From Marinilabiliaceae bacterium JC017 (GTDB lineage Bacteria > Bacteroidota > Bacteroidia > Bacteroidales > Marinilabiliaceae), in NCBI GenBank assembly GCA_004296775.1, contig RHGE01000038.1, positions 1 to 57,879 of the forward strand: a stretch of DNA of 57,879 nt, given 5' to 3'. The translations under genes were made by a program, and so were the position numbers. Of this stretch, positions 44,585 to 52,655 are shown one piece after another; within the stretch, counting starts at the first letter, position 1; each line of letters opens with the position of its first letter. Below the pieces are notes generated by a model. It was not told where the DNA came from. It saw only the letters and a list, made by a program, of their open reading frames with translations, and did not search any database.

Positions 44585-44635
44585 ATGTCAAACAATACTC
44601 ATCATCACCATCATTTTATTCTACTCCACGGGTAG
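44585..44635 (+). CDS. hisL: His leader peptide 1
   Basis: A 16-codon frame: MSNNTHHHHHFILLHG, then TAG. Six of 16 residues are histidine, five of them consecutive. Translation speed over these codons should sense charged histidyl-tRNA. The last codon and stop (GGG TAG GC, 44630-44637) are complementary to the 5' arm of the terminator at 44669-44676 (8 pairs, three of them G-U), so they can form an antiterminator. If a ribosome stalls on the His codons this strand is free and the terminator cannot form. Confidence 0.85.
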   Translation: MSNNTHHHHHFILLHG

Positions 44636-44666
44636 GCGGTGATTGATGTGTTTAAAAATATTAATC

Positions 44667-44698
44667 AGGCTTGCTCTAAAAGAGCAAGCCTTTTTTTA
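44667..44698 (+). terminator. His attenuator 1 terminator
   Basis: GGCTTGCTCT, loop AAA, AGAGCAAGCC followed by seven T residues. It begins 32 bases after the leader-1 stop codon. Its 5' arm can pair alternatively with GGGTAGGC at 44630-44637. Confidence 0.9.
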
Positions 44699-44716
44699 TA
44701 TCTAAAAACAAACAAC

Positions 44717-44767
44717 ATGAATAATTTTCATCTACATATCCATCATCATTCTTATCATTCAGGATAG
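44717..44767 (+). CDS. His leader peptide 2
   Basis: A second 16-codon frame: MNNFHLHIHHHSYHSG, then TAG. Again six of 16 residues are histidine (positions 5, 7, 9, 10, 11, 14). It starts exactly 132 bp after leader 1 and has the same length. GGATAGGCT over its stop codon (44762-44770) can pair with GGCTTATCC in the 5' arm of the second terminator (44799-44807), nine pairs with two G-U pairs. Thus it repeats the design of module 1 with different bases, which argues for selected function. Confidence 0.85.
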   Translation: MNNFHLHIHHHSYHSG

Positions 44768-44796
44768 GCTGGAATTATTATATCTAAATAAATGAC

Positions 44797-44830
44797 AAGG
44801 CTTATCCAAATAAAGGATAAGCCTTTTTTA
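44797..44830 (+). terminator. His attenuator 2 terminator
   Basis: AAGGCTTATCC, loop of 7 bases, GGATAAGCC followed by six T residues, ending 30 bases before the hisG start codon. The 5' arm can pair alternatively with GGATAGGCT at 44762-44770. Confidence 0.9.
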
Positions 44831-44859
44831 TACCTCATTAATCTAAATACATTAATCAA

Positions 44860-45720
44860 ATGGAAACTAAACTAAGAATTGCATTACAGAAAAAAGGTCG
44901 GTTAAACCAAGACTCAATGGCTTTACTGAAAGAAGCCGGAATAAAGTTTAATGTCGGGAGCGGCAAACTGGTAGCTTCTTCTCCCAACTTCCCCATCGAA
45001 GTGTTGTTTTTACGTGACGATGACATTCCCCAAACCGTAGCTGACAGTGTCGCTGACATTGGTATTGTAGGAGAAAATGAAATGGCAGAGAAAGGATTCA
45101 ACCTGAAAATTGCTAAACGCCTGGGATTTAGCAAATGTCGTTTATCACTGGCTATCCCTAAAGCAATTGACTACCCCGGATTATCTTTTTTCGAAGGCAA
45201 AAAAGTCGCTACTTCCTATCCCGGGATTCTGAGGAATTTCTTTGCCGAAAAAAAGATAAACGTTGACATACACGAAATAGCCGGATCGGTTGAAATTGCT
45301 CCCGGAATTGGGCTAGCCGATGCCATTTTTGACATTGTCAGCTCAGGAAGTACCTTGGTAGCCAACCGCCTGAAAGAAGTGGAAGTAGCCATGCTGTCGG
45401 AAGCATTATTGGTGGCCAAGCCCGATATGGAACCAGAAAAACAGGCTTTGTTGGATGAAATAATTTTCCGGATTGAAGCCGTACAAGCATCCAACTCCAA
45501 TAAATACATCCTTTTAAATGCTCCCAACGAAAAAATAAACGATATTGTACGCATTCTCCCCGGCATGAAAAGTCCAACCGTTCTTCCACTGGCAGAAGCA
45601 GGCTGGAGCTCTATCCACTCAGTGATTAAAGAGAAAGAATTCTGGCGCATTATCGGCCAACTAAAAGAACATGGTGCACAAGGCATATTAGTGATTCCTA
45701 TAGAAAAAATGATCCTTTAA
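44860..45720 (+). CDS. hisG: ATP phosphoribosyltransferase (long form)
   Basis: First enzyme of histidine synthesis, joining ATP and phosphoribosyl pyrophosphate. The 286-residue length identifies the long form, which carries its own C-terminal histidine-binding regulatory domain (from about residue 210, KYILLNAPNEKINDIVRILPGMKSPTVLPL) and needs no HisZ. The start LRIALQKKGRLNQDSMALLKEAGI and the EIAGSVEIAPGIGLADAIFDIVSSGSTL segment with the PRPP-binding loop are typical. It is the first structural gene behind the double attenuator; hisD follows after 9 bp. Confidence 0.97.
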   Translation: METKLRIALQKKGRLNQDSMALLKEAGIKFNVGSGKLVASSPNFPIEVLFLRDDDIPQTVADSVADIGIVGENEMAEKGFNLKIAKRLGFSKCRLSLAIPKAIDYPGLSFFEGKKVATSYPGILRNFFAEKKINVDIHEIAGSVEIAPGIGLADAIFDIVSSGSTLVANRLKEVEVAMLSEALLVAKPDMEPEKQALLDEIIFRIEAVQASNSNKYILLNAPNEKINDIVRILPGMKSPTVLPLAEAGWSSIHSVIKEKEFWRIIGQLKEHGAQGILVIPIEKMIL

Positions 45721-45729
45721 AATCAGCTT

Positions 45730-47022
45730 ATGCAGGTATATAAATATCCATCATCAAAGGAGTGGCCGGCTATTTTAGCCCGGCCACAAGCCGATGTTCA
45801 AGACCTGTTCGAAAAAACGGGAAACATCCTGAAAGAAATTCAACAAACAGGTGATGAAGCCGTATGGCGTTATGCCCGTAAATTCGACAACCTGACAGGA
45901 GAAACCTTTGAAGTCACACAAAGGGAAATAGATGAAGCTTGCCTGTTGGTATCAAGCGACCTGAAACAAGCCATCATCCAGGCTAAAAGCAATATTGAAA
46001 AATTTCACCTGGCCCAGAAAGAAGGAAAACGCCAGGTAGAAACCATGAAAGGTGTTAACTGTTGGCAAAAAAGTGTGGCAATTGATAAGGTAGGATTATA
46101 CATTCCGGGAGGAACCGCGCCTCTTTTTTCAACAGTCCTGATGCTGGCCGTACCGGCCAAGATTGCCGGATGTCGTGAGATCGTACTTTGCTCGCCAGCG
46201 GGAAAGGATGGCAAAATACACCCTGCCGTTTTATACACAGCTTCCCTGGTGGGCATCACGCGCATTTTCAAGCTGGGCGGCATTCAGGCCATTGGAGCCA
46301 TGGCTTACGGCACCGAAACCGTGCCGGCTGTTTATAAAATCTTCGGACCAGGTAACCGGTTTGTGACGGCCGCCAAACAACTGGTGAGTCTCAAAGACGT
46401 GGCCATTGACATGCCCGCCGGTCCGTCGGAAGTATTGGTAATGGCCGACGAAAGTGCCAACCCGGCATTCATTGCTGCCGATCTACTCTCTCAAGCTGAA
46501 CATGGCGGCGATAGTCAGGTGATCTTTGTGACCGATAATGAGAACCTGATTGACCTGGTGGAACAACAAGTAGAAGTACAGTTAACCCAATTACCACGAC
46601 AAGAAATTGCCCACCAGGCATTAGGTAATAGCCGGCTAATTCTACTCAAAAACGTAAAAGAGATGATCAGTCTCACCAACCTATACGCTCCCGAACACCT
46701 GATATTATCAGTACGCGATGATGAAAAAGTGGCCGAACAGATCATCAATGCCGGAAGTATCTTCATGGGTAACTATACGCCTGAAAGTGCTGGTGACTAT
46801 GCATCAGGAACCAATCACACATTGCCAACACACGGTTATGCTACTGCCTATAGTGGTGTAAATCTCGATAGTTTTGTGAAGAAGATTACTTACCAGAAGA
46901 TCTCTTCAGAAGGACTGGAAGCTATTGGCCCGGTAATTGAAACCATGGCGGCTGCCGAACAATTGGAAGCCCACAAAAATGCTGTTACAATTCGTTTAAA
47001 TCAACTAAAAACCAAATCATGA
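45730..47022 (+). CDS. hisD: Histidinol dehydrogenase
   Basis: Oxidises histidinol twice to histidine, NAD- and zinc-dependent. Family motifs seen: [61 protein letters not shown] (zinc/substrate Gln and His), and [18 protein letters not shown] near the C-terminus. 430 residues is normal. Its stop overlaps the start of hisC by four bases (ATGA), so translation is coupled. Confidence 0.97.
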   Translation: MQVYKYPSSKEWPAILARPQADVQDLFEKTGNILKEIQQTGDEAVWRYARKFDNLTGETFEVTQREIDEACLLVSSDLKQAIIQAKSNIEKFHLAQKEGKRQVETMKGVNCWQKSVAIDKVGLYIPGGTAPLFSTVLMLAVPAKIAGCREIVLCSPAGKDGKIHPAVLYTASLVGITRIFKLGGIQAIGAMAYGTETVPAVYKIFGPGNRFVTAAKQLVSLKDVAIDMPAGPSEVLVMADESANPAFIAADLLSQAEHGGDSQVIFVTDNENLIDLVEQQVEVQLTQLPRQEIAHQALGNSRLILLKNVKEMISLTNLYAPEHLILSVRDDEKVAEQIINAGSIFMGNYTPESAGDYASGTNHTLPTHGYATAYSGVNLDSFVKKITYQKISSEGLEAIGPVIETMAAAEQLEAHKNAVTIRLNQLKTKS

Positions 47023-48062
47023 AGTCACTGGAATTGTTACTTCGATCAAATATCAGAGGACTGAAACCTTATTCCTCAGCACGGGACGAATACAGCGGCG
47101 AGGCCGCTGTGTTCCTCGATGCCAATGAAAATCCGTTTAATGAACCTTACAACCGTTACCCCGATCCCTACCAACGACAACTAAAAGAGCGCATCAGCCA
47201 GATAAAGAAAGTACCAACGGAAAATATTTTCCTGGGAAACGGTAGTGACGAAGCCATCGATTTGGTCTATCGCGCATTCTGCGAGCCGGGAATAGATAAT
47301 GTGGTGTCCATCGATCCGTCTTACGGCATGTACCAGGTAGCAGCCGACATCAATAATGTGGAGGTAAAACGCGTCCCATTAACTAAATCTTTTGAACCGG
47401 ATGTAGATGGCCTGCTGGATGCTGTTGATACCAATACCAAATTACTCTTCCTATGCTCACCCAATAATCCCACCGGGAATTGTTTTAAAGCCCGGGATAT
47501 TGAACAGCTGTTAATAACTTTTCAGGGAATCGTGGTATTGGATGAAGCTTATATTGATTTTGCGCCGGATAAAAGTTTTTTATCCCGGCTCAATGAATTT
47601 CCCAACCTGGTGATCTTACAAACCTTTTCCAAAGCCTGGGGGATGGCTGGCATTCGGCTGGGCATGGCCTTTGCCAGCGAAGAAATTGTGACCGTTCTAA
47701 ATAAAATCAAGTATCCTTATAACGTCAATATTCTAACCCAGCAAAAAGCACTGGAACTGTTGAAGGAGACTGACACCATGCAAAAATGGGTGAACCTTCT
47801 CCTTGAAGAGCGCACAAAACTCATTGAGCAATTGAAAGATTTTCAATTTGTACAACAAATCTATCCAACTGATGCTAACTTCATCCTGGTAAAAATCAAC
47901 AATGCCAAATCATTATATAATTACCTGGTTGACCGCCGCATCATTATTCGTGATCGTTCTAAAGTATCGCTATGTAACGGATGTGTTCGCATCACCGTTG
48001 GTTCACCAGAAGAAAACAGTCAGTTAACCGATGCACTTAAAGCCTATAATGATGAGCAATAA
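47019..48062 (+). CDS. hisC: Histidinol-phosphate aminotransferase
   Basis: PLP-dependent class I/II aminotransferase converting imidazole-acetol phosphate to histidinol phosphate. Motifs: [59 protein letters not shown] and the PLP-lysine loop [14 protein letters not shown]. 347 residues is normal. It overlaps hisD by 4 bases and hisB by 11 bases. Confidence 0.97.
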   Translation: MKSLELLLRSNIRGLKPYSSARDEYSGEAAVFLDANENPFNEPYNRYPDPYQRQLKERISQIKKVPTENIFLGNGSDEAIDLVYRAFCEPGIDNVVSIDPSYGMYQVAADINNVEVKRVPLTKSFEPDVDGLLDAVDTNTKLLFLCSPNNPTGNCFKARDIEQLLITFQGIVVLDEAYIDFAPDKSFLSRLNEFPNLVILQTFSKAWGMAGIRLGMAFASEEIVTVLNKIKYPYNVNILTQQKALELLKETDTMQKWVNLLLEERTKLIEQLKDFQFVQQIYPTDANFILVKINNAKSLYNYLVDRRIIIRDRSKVSLCNGCVRITVGSPEENSQLTDALKAYNDEQ

Positions 48063-49188
48063 AAAAAGAGTTCTTTTCATCGACCGCGATGGCACCCTTA
48101 TCATTGAACCGCCTGTTGACTTCCAGGTGGACAGCCTGGAGAAACTGGAGTTCTATCCCGGCGTCATTCAAAACCTGGCACGGATCGCCTCCCGGCTGAA
48201 CTTTGAGTTGGTGATGGTATCCAATCAGGATGGACTCGGTACCAGCTCATTTCCGGAAGAGACCTTCTGGCCGGCACAGAATAAGATGCTTAAAACCCTG
48301 GAGAATGAAGGAATCACATTTGATCATATTCACATTGATCCTTCCATGCCCGAAGACAATGCCTCCACTCGCAAGCCACGTACCGGCATGCTCACGCGTT
48401 ACTTAACCGATGAGTATGACCTGGCCAACTCCTTCGTCATCGGGGACCGCCTCACCGATGTGGAGCTGGCCAAAAACATGGGTTGCCAAGCTATCCTATT
48501 GCAAACACCCGAAAAAGCGTCTTCTTTTATCAACACAAATGATCTCAAAAACATTTGTGCCATTACCACTGCCGATTGGTCCGACGTGGCAGCTTTCCTT
48601 TTCCGCGTTGAAAGAACAGCTCAGGTAATACGTACTACTTCCGAAACCGATATTGATGTACAGCTCAACCTCGACGGTACCGGCCAATGCCACATCTCCA
48701 CCGGCCTCAGCTTTTTCGACCACATGTTGGAGCAGATAGGGCGTCACTCCGGTTGTGAACTTACCATCCTGGTCAAAGGCGACCTGCATGTTGATGAACA
48801 CCATACGATCGAAGACACCGGCCTGGCACTGGGCGAAGCATTCAAGAAGGCATTGGGCGACAAGCGCGGCGTCGAGCGATATGGCTTCTGCCTGCCCATG
48901 GACGATTGCCTGGCCCTGGCGGCCATCGATTTCGGCGGACGCCCCTGGCTGGTGTGGGACGCTGAGTTCAAGCGCGAGAAAATTGGTGACATGCCCACTG
49001 AAATGTTTCATCATTTCTTCAAAAGCTTCTCCGATGCCGCAGCCTGCAACCTCAACCTACAAGCCAACGGCACCAATGAACACCACAAAATAGAAGGATT
49101 ATTCAAAGCACTGGCACGCGCCATAAAAGCCGCCATCCGCAGAGATCCTTTCAACCAACAATTACCTAGCACTAAAGGTGTTCTTTAA
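48052..49188 (+). CDS. hisB: Bifunctional HisB: histidinol-phosphatase / IGP dehydratase
   Basis: Fusion of two enzymes of histidine synthesis. The N-terminal HAD phosphatase (about 1-165; [16 protein letters not shown] with nucleophile Asp11 and acid/base Asp13, VSNQDG, and a zinc-binding type insertion) removes phosphate from histidinol phosphate. The C-terminal imidazoleglycerol-phosphate dehydratase (about 185-378) has [40 protein letters not shown] and the [15 protein letters not shown] metal-binding motifs. The start overlaps hisC; 48049 is also possible. hisH, hisA, hisF and hisIE do not follow, unlike the usual order. Confidence 0.96.
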   Translation: MSNKKRVLFIDRDGTLIIEPPVDFQVDSLEKLEFYPGVIQNLARIASRLNFELVMVSNQDGLGTSSFPEETFWPAQNKMLKTLENEGITFDHIHIDPSMPEDNASTRKPRTGMLTRYLTDEYDLANSFVIGDRLTDVELAKNMGCQAILLQTPEKASSFINTNDLKNICAITTADWSDVAAFLFRVERTAQVIRTTSETDIDVQLNLDGTGQCHISTGLSFFDHMLEQIGRHSGCELTILVKGDLHVDEHHTIEDTGLALGEAFKKALGDKRGVERYGFCLPMDDCLALAAIDFGGRPWLVWDAEFKREKIGDMPTEMFHHFFKSFSDAAACNLNLQANGTNEHHKIEGLFKALARAIKAAIRRDPFNQQLPSTKGVL

Positions 49189-49773
49189 AACAATGTATCC
49201 CGTTACACGAACTTGTCCTAACGTCTAACAGTGAACAATGAACAGTTAGCAATGAACAGTTAGCATGAAATAAAGTCTTTTGGTTTAGCCAATATATCCA
49301 GTCGGGGTTTTCAGCCCTGACTGGAATAAAAAAGAATCCAATACTCCTTTCAACAATCACGCACAATAACTGCACTCTAATAGATTCAACAAATAAATCA
49401 CTCATCCTACCTTAACAGTAAATTCACATATTTCTCCCACTCCTATAATTTACATTCCAATTATTTTATATTTCACTAACACTTTTATGGTGACCCCCAA
49501 TCATTGTGATTATCTGCATACCATAATTTTAAAGGAAAACAACTAGCCCGTTCATCTGTTTGAGTTAAATATTCAACATGAAAATTGTCATTAATTCATA
49601 ATGTCAAATAGCCCATTGTTTATAGTTAAAACCATCTGAAAAATAGCAATCAGACAGAAAAAAAAGATATTGCACTAGTACTCCTAAAGCGGTATAAACT
49701 CTAGCATTCCTACAATAAATTATCTACTTTTGCGGCACATTTTTTTAACAATGTCTAATTAAAACCAAGAAGA
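49189..49773. other. Gene-free region after hisB
   Basis: Holds a simple-repeat tract (AACAGTTAGCAATGAACAGT, 49227-49267), a hairpin CCAGTCGGGG / CCCTGACTGG at 49298-49324 without a T run, and a -7-like TACTTTTG box at 49725-49732 upstream of the next gene. No further his gene or fragment is present. Confidence 0.6.
49725..49732 (+). promoter_or_regulatory. -7 box upstream of the 49774 gene
   Basis: TACTTTTG matches TAnnTTTG and lies 41 bases before the start codon. No TTTG element at the usual spacing is visible. Confidence 0.45.
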
Positions 49774-50298
49774 ATGAACAAATTTTACGGAATCATCATG
49801 GTTCTTTTTACGTTATGTTTTGTTAGTTGCAGTAGTGATGACGAAACCAGACCCGAAAACTATTTAACAATTAATGGTACCAAACACATTATTTCCACTG
49901 GAACTATCATAGACTGGGGAACTGATAGTGAAATTGAGTACCGCAAGTATAACTTAAGACTTAAGGATAAGCTAAGTAACCCTGCAAACTATATTAACTT
50001 TTCTATCCTATCTAATAGTACCAAACGACTAGAGGAAGGTGAATATACTTACCAATACTTACCTGAAAAAGGTGTATGTACCAATCTTGAAATTGGTTAT
50101 GATTTAGAATATGACGCCGATAACGAACGCATTAAAGGAAGTTGTATTAATGAATACAACATGGAAAACCGGGCTGGTACCATAAAAGTTTCACAAGAAG
50201 ATGGCGACTACCGTTTTGACATCAACATGACTTTTGAATATAAAGACCAAAACTACACCGTACAGGGATGTTTTTGGGATGTATTGACCAAGAATTAA
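49774..50298 (+). CDS. Uncharacterised lipoprotein, 174 aa
   Basis: I do not recognise the family. Lipoprotein signal MNKFYGIIMVLFTLCFVSC (Cys19), followed by the acidic stretch SSDDE, a pattern of exported Bacteroidota lipoproteins. The rest is a beta-rich domain with two further Cys pairs (CTNLEIGYD, GSCINEYN, GCFWD). It lies 35 bp upstream of the next gene on the same strand, so the two are likely co-transcribed. Confidence 0.78.
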   Translation: MNKFYGIIMVLFTLCFVSCSSDDETRPENYLTINGTKHIISTGTIIDWGTDSEIEYRKYNLRLKDKLSNPANYINFSILSNSTKRLEEGEYTYQYLPEKGVCTNLEIGYDLEYDADNERIKGSCINEYNMENRAGTIKVSQEDGDYRFDINMTFEYKDQNYTVQGCFWDVLTKN

Positions 50299-50333
50299 TC
50301 CAAACCTGATTTTACAAATTTTAAACTCTCAAT

Positions 50334-51341
50334 ATGAAAAAGTTACTATCAGTTGCACTAATTACCTTAGCATGTATCGTTACTGCTAATGCCCAAAAAA
50401 AGGATAGAGAAAGTATGGGTTGGTTAAAGTATATTCAATGCCCAACTGATCCTCTTCCACTTGATTACAAAACATATACACTAGATGTACAAGCAGCACA
50501 TGACGATGCTTACCGAAGAGATGAAATCCTTGAAAAGTTTAGCTTTGCCGGATATGAGAAAGCTGCAGAAGACCAGGATGGCGATATTTCCTTTTACATA
50601 GAAGAATACCCATTGGTTAGCGGAGAATCTGAAAGAAAGAAGAAGCAGACTAAAGTAAAAAAAGATGGCGTTGAAACAACGAAAACTGAGTATTACTATG
50701 TGAATACTTTAAAATATAAGTACACACTAAAAATGTCTAATAAAGACGGCGAAACTATTCACGAGACAGCTTATGCAGGCGTTAAAAAAGTAGAAGGATC
50801 AAAAAGTACTTCTGGTAATACAGCTTGGGAAAGCTACAAGAAAAAAATGAGCGAGACTAAAGCCGGTATGATTCAAGAAGCTGTAGCTGGCTTAAGAACT
50901 GAAATAAACAACAAATTTGGTTTCCCTAAACACCAGCTCAGTGCAGTAGGATTTGCTATTAAGCCTAAGAAATACAACTACGATGAGTTTAACAACGCTC
51001 TGGAAACTTTGAAAAAAGCAGTTGTAACCAGTAACGAAACCAACCAGGATATTTCAAAAGTGGAAGCTGATCTTAAATCAGTGATTGCTGTTTGTGAAAA
51101 AGAGATTGCCACAAAAGAGGACAGCAAAAAAGCCAGGTTTAATCCCAAAGCTACAGCAGCAGCTTACTACAACATCACCATGTCATACATTATCCTGAAG
51201 GACTATGATGCCGCATTAACTGCATTGGCCAAAGGACGTGAACTGGATAAAGGCATTGGCGATGCTAATTACATTCAAACTTTAGTAACAAAATTGGCCG
51301 AAAGAAGTAAGATTTATAACGACTTCTTAAAAGCTAACTAA
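50334..51341 (+). CDS. Exported protein with C-terminal TPR-like helices
   Basis: 335 residues with a type I signal peptide (MKKLLSVALITLACIVTANA-Q) and no lipobox. The middle is charged and lysine-rich; the last 80 residues (KATAAAYYNITMSYIILKDYDAALTALAKGRELDK) look like a tetratricopeptide repeat (TPR) unit. Function unknown; a periplasmic scaffold is a guess. A terminator follows. Confidence 0.78.
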   Translation: MKKLLSVALITLACIVTANAQKKDRESMGWLKYIQCPTDPLPLDYKTYTLDVQAAHDDAYRRDEILEKFSFAGYEKAAEDQDGDISFYIEEYPLVSGESERKKKQTKVKKDGVETTKTEYYYVNTLKYKYTLKMSNKDGETIHETAYAGVKKVEGSKSTSGNTAWESYKKKMSETKAGMIQEAVAGLRTEINNKFGFPKHQLSAVGFAIKPKKYNYDEFNNALETLKKAVVTSNETNQDISKVEADLKSVIAVCEKEIATKEDSKKARFNPKATAAAYYNITMSYIILKDYDAALTALAKGRELDKGIGDANYIQTLVTKLAERSKIYNDFLKAN

Positions 51342-51378
51342 GAACAGACAACTGTAAGTACATAACTTATAGATAATG

Positions 51379-51412
51379 AACCGCTCCATGAACATGGGGC
51401 GGTTTTTTTTAT
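51379..51412 (+). terminator. Terminator of the 49774-51341 operon
   Basis: AACCGCTCCATG, loop, CATGGGGCGG followed by eight T residues, about 40 bases past the stop codon. Confidence 0.9.
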
Positions 51413-51777
51413 CCTTTCGCCTTCCCTTAATACTAAAGCGCCTCACTTTTAATTGCGTCTTTAATACCCGTTTTACAAAGCTACCCATTCGGGATAGCAT
51501 CATTCGCCAATACATGTGTCATTATGAAATATGGTTGGTATAACAGCTTTGTCCTGCCAGCATTCTAACCATAAACACCTAACCTGGACAAGCCAGAAAA
51601 GTAAAAAGTATCAAGTACAGAGTATCAAGATGATTTACTGCTCGCCAAAAATATTCTGCCAAAAAGAACACGAATATTATGAATAAAACTCCTATGTTTT
51701 TTCAGAAGTGACCTGAAAAAAAGCCTCTTCGAGGGATGTTGCCTTTAGTTTGTTGTTTTAACAAGATTCATTATACA

Positions 51778-52015
51778 CCGCGGAGGCGCTGAGACGCAGA
51801 GATTTTTCATCAATTGGGAATTGAGATTGTTCTTTGGAAAATACAGGATATTTCAAAATATTTCTATCTGTTTCAATGTATCTCCATTTATCTCTAAGTG
51901 TTTCCATCTATTTCCCCCCTCTAACTTCTGACCTCTATCCTCCCTCTCTCTATATTTCCATCCAATTTGAACAACATGTTGGTAACAAGTTGCACCCTAA
52001 GCACCTAAATATAAA
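51778..52015 (+). repeat. Dispersed repeat R2, copy 2
   Basis: Longer copy of the repeat at 14996-15195, here with GACGCAGAGATTTTTCATCA and an extra segment around 51830-51850. It ends at TAAGCACCTAAA. The gap 51413-51777 holds a short degenerate tract (AAAGTATCAAG, 51600-51631) and nothing else recognised. Confidence 0.85.
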
Positions 52016-52154
52016 GTTGAATTTGATGATTAGAATGATGAAATTGAGTAACTCAACGGTTGAAAACATGGTTCTTCCTCTGCTCCCTTACCTTTAAAAC
52101 ACTTTCCATACAGGAGGAAGAATTGCCCAAGACTAATTACAAACATGAAATGGT

Positions 52155-52559
52155 ATGAAAAAGATAAATTTTCAATGTATGGAATTATCCATTACCGATG
52201 ATCCCGATTTTGGATGCACCGTCCAACTCAGCGACACAAAAGATGAGGAATATCAGAAAGAACTAACTATGGAGCAAATCATGAATTCCAAAGAGAAGTA
52301 CCTGTTACTTCAACACAGCTATCCGGAAGAATACGATAACACTGATTTTTATTACCTGGAAACAACGGAAACAGATACTGAACTTGGAGATAATGACCGG
52401 ATGATGATCAACATGAGCAAAAACGAAATATCATTTCAATGGGCAGGCGATCAGGTGAACATCGGGTTAAACCTGAAGGACGCAGAGTATAATTACTTAA
52501 AAGAGATATTAGAGAATCGTTTTCAGTCGAAGATTTTTTTGACTGAGCTATCACAATAG
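52155..52559 (+). CDS. Hypothetical acidic protein, 134 aa
   Basis: Small soluble, strongly acidic protein (DDPDFGCTVQLSDTKDEEY, TTETDTELGDNDR) with no signal peptide or recognised domain. It starts behind repeat R2 and ends before a strong hairpin shared with the convergent lipoprotein gene. Codon use is ordinary for the window, so I treat it as a gene, not a chance frame. Confidence 0.65.
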   Translation: MKKINFQCMELSITDDPDFGCTVQLSDTKDEEYQKELTMEQIMNSKEKYLLLQHSYPEEYDNTDFYYLETTETDTELGDNDRMMINMSKNEISFQWAGDQVNIGLNLKDAEYNYLKEILENRFQSKIFLTELSQ

Positions 52560-52604
52560 GCAACCTCGCCTATCCATAACAGCGCAACCACCGTCATTTT
52601 TTGT

Positions 52605-52641
52605 TAAAAAAGGGCATCCATTGTTGGATGCCACTCTTTTT
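52605..52641. terminator. Bidirectional terminator
   Basis: GGCATCCA, loop TTGT, TGGATGCC with A run before and T run after; lies between the acidic protein gene and the minus-strand lipoprotein gene. Confidence 0.85.
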
Positions 52642-52655
52642 AATCGCTATATGAA

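Noticed and set aside
49298-49324. his operon terminator
   Set aside because: The hairpin is strong but no T run follows on either strand, and it lies 110 bases past hisB among simple repeats.
51834-52097. 87-codon frame with Ser/Leu/Tyr-rich product
   Set aside because: It is entirely within repeat R2, which is disrupted by indels between its two copies.
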